Positions 24,043-33,949 of a stretch of 64,000 bases of DNA are shown here, piece by piece (the first letter of the stretch is position 1; each line of letters begins with the position of its first letter). Below the pieces are notes generated by a model that saw only the letters and a program-made list of their open reading frames with translations, did not search any database and was not told the origin of the DNA. This stretch comes from Sipunculus nudus (lineage: Eukaryota > Annelida > Sipuncula > Golfingiida > Sipunculidae): positions 54,152,659 to 54,216,658 of the forward strand of contig CM049313.1 in the NCBI GenBank assembly GCA_026874595.1, in the 5' to 3' direction. Made by a program: the position numbers and the translations under genes.

Positions 24043-24270
24043 TCCGCCTATCAGCCGCTCGACCAAGTGAAATGTTGCTTCCTTTTGAACATAGTAATCA
24101 CTTAATGTTTTGCCATCTTGTAGTTCTTTACCGGCATATGACAAACGCTGGTACATCGGTTCAATACCTTCCTTGTCCTGAATCTTTGCCTTTATCTGTT
24201 CTATGGTATCTGATGCTTGTACCTCAAGACGGATGGACTTACCATCCAACATCTTCACGAAAATCTGCAT
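23878..24270 (-). CDS. Ubiquitin-like locus 3, intact first domain plus aberrant tail
   Basis: The first 76 residues form a complete ubiquitin-like domain (24043-24270): [37 protein letters not shown] and HLVERLIGG. About 54 of 76 positions match ubiquitin by hand count. K6, K11, K27, K29, K33, K48 and K63 are all kept, but I44 of the binding patch is S, S65 is A and R74 is I. The open frame continues through the start of a second unit and then, after a frameshift, through about 30 unrelated residues to a stop. TGAATTATAG|AAC before the ATG is a 3' splice site like those of the other loci. A product would need cleavage after GG to be conjugated. Confidence 0.82.
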   Translation of the reverse strand: MQIFVKMLDGKSIRLEVQASDTIEQIKAKIQDKEGIEPMYQRLSYAGKELQDGKTLSDYYVQKEATFHLVERLIGGIQIFVKTLRGKTIANEVEPSDTRMSESRSRTKRVSNQTSSFLSSTVNNWRMAEI

Positions 24271-27204
24271 GTTCTATAATTCAGTAAAAAAAATCTATTA
24301 AAGTTAGAGTTTGATATTAGTTATAAACATGTTGTTACATATATCCTATATAATTATAGGGTTCAAAGGAGATTTCAATCATGATACGTATGGATGTTAA
24401 GAGAAGGTCCGACGACTGCGAATTAGCCAGTCCTATGACGGTCAAACAAACATCGGAAAAAAGATTATTCCCTATATTTTACGACAGATACAAATCGTCT
24501 TTCAAATCAGTCATGTGGTGAATAAAAAAGTCGTCACGGTACAAGACAATCTTGGATCCTTTATTGAGTAAATCAATCTTAATCAGTCATACATGGATTC
24601 TGACATGCCCCTTAGACAAAGGAACCTCCCATCATGCAGAAGTCAAGTGTAAACTTCAGCATCAGCTGACTTCTCAGAGGGTATATGGCTATATTTTCTA
24701 ACACACTTAATATATTCATCCACTAAATTTATAAGATATTGGGTTTTTGGATATAATCATAAGGTATACACGATATACCGGAGTAGGAAAAATCTTGGTC
24801 ACGCCATACCCGGTTCCGCAGGTAAGATACGTGAACAACGACCTATGATATACTACCGATATATCTGGCTGTTCAATGTTTGTCTACCACTGCCCTCGGA
24901 TGTCGATCATTTCTAAGGACTTTGATGTCATTAAATCATAAGCAGGCCGCAACTTCAACAAGATTTTTGTGTAGCACATCTTACTTAAGAAAACATATAG
25001 AACCTTTAACGGTGCATTATACTGGTATAAACTGTATATTATAATAATTAAAACATTATAATAACATTAATTAAAGATATTGTATCAACACTCACGTTTA
25101 ATCCTGTGCTTAACAGACTGTATTCAGGATGACCCTTATGTTTGTTGGGAAATTTTGCAGATTTTCAATTCATATGACACGGGGAGTTTTATTACTAAGG
25201 CTGACCTTATGGGAGGCTAGTTTAGATTATTCTCCCATGTGATCAGGTATTTAGATTTTGCAGAAGTGTGGATGAATGTGGAATGTGGACTTCGGCCCCA
25301 CGTCGTTGAACAGACATAGCTTTATACCGTATAGCCAGTATACAAGCCTACACATGCCAAGGTAAATACTCTCATCAAAGTTCTTTTTCCATGATTACAT
25401 TGCCCCAAAATAGGGTAAGTAAGGCCAAAAAAAACCTTTATTGGGGATGTTTGCCAAATTATCGAGCCTTTCAGGTTTTATCCTAAGAAAAGTGAACTAA
25501 TACGGACACAACACTTTAATTTCTATGTTTATTTAAACAAAAAAAACGAACTTATAAATAAAAACTTACTGGCACAAAATTAATCTCTACTAAACAGGAA
25601 ATATTAGGTAATTATATTCTTATCTTGCCAGAACGATGAATATCCATGCAAAACATCAGTACTTTAGTATTTATGTTTGCTACTAAAATGCATAAAATAA
25701 AATGTGATTTATGTACCGAAAGACCTTACTCAGTGCCAGTTCTTATCACTAGAACCCTGTAAAGTCCGTAAGGTGAATCCCTGATATTTTCATATTATGA
25801 CGTCTTTGAGTGCCTGACGATTCCCTTATAATTGCATATCAGGAGGTCACGCTTTATGTGAATGGCAAATATACTTAACTCATGAATTTGAAAGTAATAA
25901 ACATAATAATCTATTTGCTAGGGAATAAAAATGAAACCTGAAAAAATTAAAATCAATTACGAATAAATGGGAAAAGAAAACGATAAAATGAGAGATATTA
26001 CAGCTCAACGGGGGGGGGGGGGGGGGTCAATGCTATCACACCATTTTTGTAACGACACCTCCAGTTCTCTCTGTTTAGATGACAGACGCAGCATCTATGT
26101 ATTGGGTCCTGAGTCACTTGTTTCAGCCAGCGGGTACATATATTACCTTTTTTTTAAACGTTCGTCGAGTGCACACTTGAATATCTCACTTTAGAAGGCT
26201 GACTGGCTGAGCCAGAGTTTTGTTACATTTATTTTACTCTTGCCGACTTGGAACATCGATTGATGATAAACGGTTACTGTAAAATCTGAGGCTAGGGGCT
26301 ATTTTGTTAAAGTCTCACTAACTGAACATATGCGAGGGTTTAATAATTTTAAGACTGATTCAATTATACTATTCGCCAACTGGAAGCCCCCAATAAACGA
26401 TGACTGAATGAATGATATTGGTTTTGAGTAACTATCTTGGAGAGACCACCAATAACTGCTGACGTCACTGGAAAAGACCTCAGTTCAGCGAGGCAGTGAT
26501 GTGTGGCGATGACCGTCCCACAACCGGTGGATCTTATCAGTCTTGAAATAGTCGGCCAAAGAGCGGTAATGTAGTTATATAATTTGCCGCGAGGTACCAG
26601 TACCCATTCTAAGCATTACGATACATCAAGAGCAAGTTTGTTGGCTCTGTTGGTGGGAGAAATAAAGTATTACCCATTACTAAGCCCGTCTAACGATATG
26701 TCAATGGTTGTTTAACTTACTCCGTCCTTTGAACATTTCAAAGTTTGTATTTGGTCATTAACAATGTTACCCGCAAACTTTGTGTTTAAAATGTTAACTA
26801 AATTTTCTTCTTCTGATGTTATCAATTTGTGTGATTTGACGCATTAGCCTAATTTTTCTATATTACATATATGCTGCCTTACGATGGTAAAAAACTGTCT
26901 ATATTTAAAACCAATGTGGTATCGTTTTCGAATCTCGGGATAGATTGTGATAACATGAACCTTCTTTAACTTTGAGAATTATTGGAGAGACGGAGATTTG
27001 ACGACGATTTTTGTAGATGCAGCTTTAGGTAAGATTTTGTGTGCGAATAAGCTTTAGGTAAGATTTTTATAAGACGACAACATATTTATAAATTCTACCC
27101 TTGAGGAGTATATGTTAAGCCAAACTTGACGCTGGTAATGTCAGAAGGCCAAAATGGCGAAATTCTGATTGTAACAGATACTCATAGATGTGAGCATATT
27201 TGCA
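24271..27204. other. No gene recognised
   Basis: AT-rich, with a G17 tract at 26010-26026 and an 18-bp direct repeat AGCTTTAGGTAAGATTTT at 27021 and 27050. The leader exon of ubiquitin-like locus 3 is expected here on the minus strand and was not identified. Confidence 0.4.
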
Positions 27205-28480
27205 CGAATGTATAATTGTATCCCCAGACGTAGTCGGGATACTATATGGTTTAAGCACGGTCGCGCCGCCGCCGCAGAGATTTCGTTTGGACGCGATAAC
27301 TCAAAAAATATTTTACGGATCTTTACCAAACCTGAGACGTGCATAGATATGGGTGAGAGGACGAAGCTTATATAAAATCGGGTCATGATTTTTACTAGGA
27401 GAGTGACCTTGACCTTGAATAAGTCCATTTTTGGGGAAAATCACACAAATTCTTAATTTTTCAAGAAATCTTGCATGTATTGATCAAAAAATCAACTTGA
27501 CCGAAGATCTTGGATAGTGATGTCATGTACCGGAAACTGGTGGCGCCACCTATTATCCTTTTCTTGCTTAACATTACTGTGAGCATTATATGTCAAAAAC
27601 TAATGAACAAATTTCTTTCATATTACACATATACATAGACACCGGTTATGAGATGATGTATATTTAAATTGGGGTCATGACCATTGCTTGGAGAGTGGCC
27701 TTGACCTTGAATACTGCCATATATGGTGAAAATCACACAAATCATAAATATCTCAATAAGTGATGCAGGGATTGATCCAGAAATCAAACTGACGGAAGAT
27801 CTTGGATGGCTTTGTCTTCTATGAAAGACAGGTGGCACCACCTTCTGTCTTTTTCTTGTTTCCTCACCTTTTAATACCCCATCGTTGCCACTTGACAGTA
27901 CTGTGAGCTTTATAAGTCTAAAACTAATGGACGGATTGGGCTGGAATTGTGCATGTCCATTGATCTTGGATACCTCCATCTTGTTCTCAAGATTGGTGGC
28001 GCTATCTGTAATTGTAATTGTGTGGCCTCCATCCGTTCGTTTGCTTTCGGTGAAAATTGCCCATATCTCCAAAGTGATTCAAGGTATTGGTCTAAAATTT
28101 GGCATGTCTCTCTTTCTTGGAAAGTTTTCTCATGGCGCCCTCTACCTTCCCGTTTCCGTAAAATAAATTGCTTTAATGCTTTTTTCTGAGGAGTGATTTT
28201 CCCTTTTGGCCTGACATTGTGCATGTCCATAGATCTTGGACTCCTCCCTCTTTTACTCATGACTGGTTGCGCCATCTGCAATCGTTTTGGTGTGGCGTCC
28301 ATCTGTACATGTGCTTTGGGTGAAGATTGTTCATAAATCCGGAGTGGTTCAAGGTATTGGTCTTTAAATTTGGCATGTCTATCCATCTTTGAAAATTATC
28401 TCGAACACCAGACAGGTGGCGACACCTACCTTCCTGTTTCCGTAAAATAAATTAATGCTCTTTTCTCAAGAGAGATTCAA
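27205..28480. repeat. Dispersed repeat family C with about four degenerate internal units
   Basis: Units recur every 270-295 bp. GATCTTGGAT follows CAACTTGACCGAA near 27500 and CAAACTGACGGAA near 27790. GTGCATGTCCAT-GATCTTGGA occurs near 27948 and again 270 bp on. CGTTTCCGTAAAATAAATT or similar ends two units (28155 and 28437). GTGACCTTGACCTTGAAT occurs near 27402 and a close variant near 27700. Each unit carries a GGTGGCGCCACC-like or GGTGGC element. The long open frames on both strands arise from the tandem structure. Confidence 0.65.
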
Positions 28481-28621
28481 CATATCGGCCCCCATATTTG
28501 GTAGAAAATATTGTTTCTCAAATTGATCGATTGAAGGAACCATAGTCGCTTGCCAAGTGCCAGTATATGCTGCTGAAGATGGGGGCCCATTCTTAAGGGG
28601 GGGGGGAGTATCTTGTTTTAC

Positions 28622-28650
28622 AAGATATTTCTTGTATAACAAGAAATATC
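28622..28650. other. Small hairpin
   Basis: GATATTTCTTG and CAAGAAATATC form a perfect 11-bp stem around a short loop, just right of repeat C and a G-run. Confidence 0.6.
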
Positions 28651-29475
28651 CAGTTATACATTATAATATTATTATGTATAAAAAAAGCTTTGTGTATAAT
28701 AAAAAACGGCTTTATTTATCATTTGTAACATATTAACCAAAAGAAAACCTATTTGGTTCGGGTATGGCTCATGGTAAATCAACCTCTGCGATTGTTTTGA
28801 TTATGCTGTACTGAATAAACAATTTATCTTTATTTGCTGGTCATTATAGACAAGGGAACACACTCCTTTGGGCTCATCTACTGCAGATATAGTGCCCAGT
28901 TTTTGGGTATCCTAGTCATACGCGATGCTTACAACATACATTAAATTCAGCTTGATGAATGTGATTGGATTATTATGCCTCCTCCTATGTTATACACACG
29001 TAGGTGTAGACAAAACGAATGGCCATTGTTCACTGGATCAACATTTTCGAGCCTATTGTTATAAAAGGTTTACGTGATTTTCTTAAGTCAATAGACCTCA
29101 TATAGTGAGATAAGCCTCTTCAAGTAGACTATGTAAATATATAGATCTATTATATTGTTCGCCTGTACCTGTGTTTATGAGTTCTCGGTAATCCCATACA
29201 TCACGAACTTTGTAGCTCGATCTGATATGATGAGAAATAACTTTGTCTGTGGAGTGAGGTGCTAAATTATTGGTATTTGTTTACACTTTCTACTGACAAA
29301 AAATTTGAATCAACAAAGGCAAAGTTCTTGTTTGTCAAAACAAGGCTCTCTTGTATACACAGTAACAAACAGAAGAAGAGCACGGAGCTTATCTCACAAA
29401 AAGAATGGACGCAATGACATGGATGTAAACAACCCACCAGAAGCTCCACGAGGTTAACATTATTTTGAATGTGTC

Positions 29476-29487
29476 GCCACCTAGCGG
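29476..29487 (-). promoter_or_regulatory. CTCF-like motif
   Basis: GCCACCTAGCGG matches the reverse form of the bilaterian CTCF core (GCCMYCTRSTGG) at 11 of 12 positions by eye. A single motif can occur by chance, so this is a candidate only. Confidence 0.25.
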
Positions 29488-29930
29488 GGAAACATTGTAC
29501 TATTTTATATTCTTCAAATATTCATCCTTTTACAGTTTAAAAATGGCTGCATGCATGTATGTATAAATGTACGTATAACTAAAATTTAAAGAAAAAATAT
29601 ATATTTACAAAAAAAAAACGTAAGGTCACTAGCATTCTGTTTTCGAATAATACCAAGGTTGAAATCTCACCCCTCTTAAATCAGACATTTTATGGGCTAA
29701 AAAAGTCTAGAAACCACTTCCAGTATCATCGGAAGTCGTTTTGATTGTATACTAGGGAAAGTTGGTGGCCAGATATGACAAGGGACAGGCTGTTTGGCGT
29801 ATTCTGTGACAGATGGTTGTACCATTCACCCCTTCGTGAAATTAAATCGAAAGGTTTAGAATTTATACGAAATGATGATGATAATAATATAATTATAATA
29901 AGAATTTAGATATAAAAAGAATTTAGTGAA

Positions 29931-29971
<41 letters not shown>

Positions 29972-30553
29972 TCACCGCGAATGTAACTGCTCAACTGGAG
30001 CATTTCAGATTGACGCATTTCAGATATATTTGCTATATCAACCTATCATATTTTCAGTTCACCATGAACTAAGTGCTCTGCCTGCATAGACACGAGTCCA
30101 TTTATTTAGATTTTATTTTTGCAAATCCCTGTATTTTTGCGACAGACTTTAAACAGAAGGATATTAACAAACCAACGCACACACATATGGACACCTGAAC
30201 GTAATACAAAATGTAGGTACATGTTCAGTTATGACTTGGGGAAAAAAATTTGAAATGGCCTTCTTGACGAAAACAAAGAGGATGAGCCAGTGAGGCCATT
30301 GCCCACTGCATGGATGATACAAATCATATAGTTTTCTCCGAAGATACGAGGTAGCGCTCCCTTCCCACACTGGGTACTGCTGACTCAGAAACGTTTTAAT
30401 TCTGTCTGAATAAACCCGCACACAATGTGTACCCACACTTCATACGGAACATCATGCACGCTTTGGGATCCCTCGGTGTTAAAAACGACACCAATATTGT
30501 CACCCCGGTTATTCTCACCCCTGTATTATGTTATCATAAATTTTAAATTGATC

Positions 30554-30775
30554 AACGTTTACAGATATAGGGATGGTATGGTTATTTATGATAATATGAT
30601 TTATATGATAAACGTTTACAAATACTGAGAATAGTATGATATATACGATATTATGAATTATATGATAATCGTTTACAAATACTGGGTATGGAAAGATATA
30701 AATGATTTTATGAATTACATTATTAACATTTACAAATTCTTGAAATAGTAGGATTTATGTATGTGTATTGTGGTA
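30554..30775. repeat. AT-rich minisatellite, about four 55-59 bp units
   Basis: Units begin AACGTTTACA, AACGTTTACA, AATCGTTTACA and AACATTTACA at 30554, 30611, 30666 and 30725, each followed by AAAT(A)CT and ATATGAT-like blocks. Confidence 0.65.
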
Positions 30776-31182
30776 TGATGCAGGCTGTTCCATGAGATGG
30801 AGTTGATTCAGACTTTCAAATTGAAGCATTCCTCGTGTCTACGTACAAAGCCATCACATTTGGAAGTATGAGTTTAAATCTTAGATTGCGTGGCAGGTCT
30901 CAGCCCAAGCCGGTTGCTCACCTGGAGTCTTACCATAAACGGGAAGGCTTTCTGATATTGGGCGGGCCCAACATGCTAGTCGGACAAGTTACGTTACATT
31001 AAAGGGATATAGTCACATAAACCAGGTATATTAATTGAATTTACTTGAAAAATGTGTTTCTTTTTAAAATATTAAGGTATCTCTCAATATTTCATCTTAA
31101 ATCCGTTTGCTGAATCATGTACACCGGTTGAAACATGCACTGGACGCGATCAGTGGCGCAAAACATATACACAGCGAGCACG

Positions 31183-31194
31183 CCACCTGGTGGC
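31183..31194 (+). promoter_or_regulatory. CTCF-like / E-box palindrome
   Basis: CCACCTGGTGGC matches the CTCF core CCASYAGRKGGC at 11 of 12 positions and contains an E-box (CACCTG). It lies 87 bp left of the NRF-1 motif. Confidence 0.25.
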
Positions 31195-31280
31195 CGTACC
31201 GCTTTACTTCACAAATCAAGATTTTTCAAGCTTTCAGCTGTTTCTTCCGTGTTTTTCTTTTATGTTTCTTTTGGAATTGA

Positions 31281-31292
31281 TGCGCATGCGCA
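31281..31292. promoter_or_regulatory. NRF-1-type palindrome TGCGCATGCGCA
   Basis: A perfect fit to the NRF-1 consensus YGCGCAYGCGCR, in CpG-poor surroundings. It would suit a TATA-less promoter, but no exon was found next to it. Confidence 0.3.
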
Positions 31293-31920
31293 AGATCGGT
31301 CCTACGGCCACGCAGTCTTGTTATGGTAAACAGACATTTGTGGACTCTGTTTATATTCACAAGCAGAACTATAGCAAGGTATAAAACAGCTGAACTGGAG
31401 ATATTAGAGACATAATCAGGAGCAATATTATACCAATTCTTTCGCAAAATCACAGTTCAGTTTTGCTTTATACAAAAGTTTCTCGAGCAAATCCACCCCT
31501 GCACACGGTCTCAGTGAATCATTTTCAACTTGTTATGGTTCTGCATGCATGTGAGTAAACACGTTGCACATTTCTCTGTTTACCACGACTGGAGCTCCGA
31601 TTGTGCGTATGCCAGCAGATCCAAAATAAGGAGTATAGTCCAAACCAGTCCATACATGGACCTTCAAGTCCTCTGATTCATCTCTGATAGATGGACATTA
31701 CGGTCCATGGGCCGAATTTAAATTCATTGTAGAACCGACAGGTCGAGGGTCTCAGCTGAAATGACAATGTGACACATCTGGGGGCAAAATCAGTCAGGGA
31801 CTCTTGATAGACAGGTTTCGTGGGCCGAATAGAACGTGAAAGATTGTGAAACACCGGTTGTAAGCCTGAAAAGAACAGGAACAAAGCAATGTGGCGTTCG
31901 CGCTACGTCTATGCTAGCAC

Positions 31921-31976
31921 TAGACCCAGTTGTGGCTCTGTTAAATGGTTATTTAACAGAGCCACAACTGGGTCTA
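31921..31976. other. Near-perfect long hairpin, 26-bp arms, 4-base loop
   Basis: The arm 31921-31946 (starts TAGACCCAGTTGTGG, ends GTTAAAT) is the exact reverse complement of 31951-31976, with loop GGTT. Outside it, GTCTATGCTAGCAC (31907-31920) and GTCTATGCTCGCAC (31972-31985) form a direct repeat that overlaps the right arm. No coding content. Confidence 0.85.
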
Positions 31977-32409
31977 TGCTCGCACCAGTGTTCGCCCGGT
32001 CCACTTTATTTTAACAGGAGTAGGCTAACGGGTTTCAGGGCAATATAAATTATTTCAAACAGAAGACGCTATTTTTCATGTTAATTCAACATTATTTTCA
32101 TAATAAGGTCCCTATTAAAGTCCGTGATTATTTTGCTGGAAAACTTTTGTATTCAGCCAAAGTGAGGTAATGCGTATGAAATAAACATGTTATTGCAAAT
32201 AAATATGAACCTTTAATTAGGGGCTGAGACTACTGGGTGTGTGATATTATAAACACAGCTGGACTTTTCGGGAAGAAATAAAGACGTACTTATATATATC
32301 AGTGTTTAACCCGTTAATGTCGTCTCCAATTTCAAGTAAACAAAGTAAATGGTAGGGTTATCTGAAGGGGGTGTGGGAGTGGGAGTGGGGGTGGGAGCGG
32401 GGTTGGGTT

Positions 32410-32429
32410 GGGGGGGGGGGGGGGGGGGG
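32410..32429. repeat. G20 homopolymer
   Basis: A run of twenty G preceded by GTGGGAGTGGG-type G-rich repeats; potential G-quadruplex. Confidence 0.9.
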
Positions 32430-32789
32430 AGGATGACGGTCTGAAATAATCGTCAAGCTATTCCCGGGGATAATATTAAATCATTTTCATATTACCGGGG
32501 GTAACTTGAGGTCTTGATAAATGGTTAATGGTAAAAAAGGTTTGCAAACGTGAAATCTTAGACGGACTGTGTCGGAATGTTTGCAACTGGATCTATAAAC
32601 GATGTCTCCTGCGGGAGCACTTTACAAGTATCTTCAGTATGGTCCGTCTGGGGCTTTGGTTAAGGATCTGGGGAAAAACTTCGAAAGGTTTTATTTTATT
32701 CTGAAAAATGTTTTGCCGAAACTAAGTGGGGAACCTTGACTGGGAGCTAAATATTGTTGCTTCTTATGAACCATCCTTTATATGCAATA

Positions 32790-33947
32790 CAGTCGAACCT
32801 CTATAATGTGGGCATCCATGGAACTGGGCCTAACTGCCGACTTTATAGAGGTGCCCACAATATGGAGGTAATAGCCACCACATTCAGTGCTGCCACCTAC
32901 TTTGGCATATTACTATAGTTGCCCCAGTTTTAAGAATACTTTATTAACTTGATGCATGTACAGCCTTTCTGTTTTAAACATAAAGGTTGATAAGTAAAAA
33001 AAATCATAATTCTTTATATATATATGTTTGTTATAACATATATCTATAGACCTAATCTACGATTGTTGATCCTGTTATTTAAATCGTTCTAATATTTTGA
33101 TTTACCGAATGCATCCCAAAGTTACCCAATGCATCCTAAGATATGTTCTACAACCTTGTAAGGCATTAGCCATTCTCAGAATCTGTGAAAAGGTACACCT
33201 TTATATTTTAGTCTGGGGTTGACATTCTATAAGTTGACAATAACAGTGAAATGACACAGAATGCATGCGAATGACCAGTGATTGGTGTTGATCATTAAGT
33301 GCAAGTCCAAAGTAAACATTGCACTGAGACAGGGGAACCTTACACTATTACTTTATCTCTCAGTACCAGGTAATTGGGTGAATGGGCAGGGCATCCATTC
33401 ATGGTAATAACTATAGCAGTTTCTTTGCTTCATTAAAACAAAAAAGTCTTAAGTGACTATCAGATCAAGGTATGCCCATTGTTGGCTATAAACATCACAG
33501 GAACAGCCAGTCCGGGCTGAGGTCTAACCATACGGAGCAGGCACATCAAAGCAGTCTATATCCCATGCCTATAGCTTTGAGTTAAGACGATTATTATTAT
33601 GATTTAGCAATAAGACAGAAATACACCTCTGACCTTTGTTTATCTGTTTGATCATTATCACTAATAGTTGAAATATTAATATTTAATAAGTAACGGTTAT
33701 TCTGATAACTAATATTCAAAAAGTCACAATAAATAAAGCTACTAAAGTTAAAATAGGAAGACACTACGACTGGGCAAATCGATGAAGTGCCCACATTAGT
33801 TCCAGAATAGTGCCAACTTTACAGAATATAGAGGTGCTCACATTAGCTACACATAATAAAGAGAAGGAAAAATTGGGACTGGCTAAAAGTTTTCACTTTA
33901 TAGAGGTGCCCACTTTATGGAGGTGCCCCTTAAGACAGGTTCCACTG
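32790..33947. mobile_element. Non-autonomous pogo/Tigger-like DNA transposon
   Basis: Starts CAGTCGAACCTCTATAA and ends with the inverted form of CAGTGGAACCTGTCTTAA, flanked by TA on each side (32788-32789 and 33948-33949). A CAGT-GAACCT terminus with TA duplication is the pogo/Tigger pattern. The sub-terminal motif TTTATAGAGGTGCCCAC and close variants recur near 32842, 33822, 33896 and 33912, in addition to the inverted copy at the left end. No transposase frame is present in its 1158 bp, so it depends on another element. Confidence 0.75.
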
Positions 33948-33949
33948 TA

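Larger units (their letters stand above)
28651..31130. other. No gene recognised; microsatellite and AT minisatellite
   Basis: Contains (TA)n at 29934-29969, a CTCF-like motif at 29476 and the about 57-bp tandem repeat at 30554-30775, otherwise ordinary AT-rich sequence. Short frames have no domain. Confidence 0.4.

Noticed and set aside
27910-28386. 158-codon minus-strand frame with internal protein-like duplication
   Set aside because: The duplication follows the DNA unit of repeat C; overlapping long frames exist on both strands.
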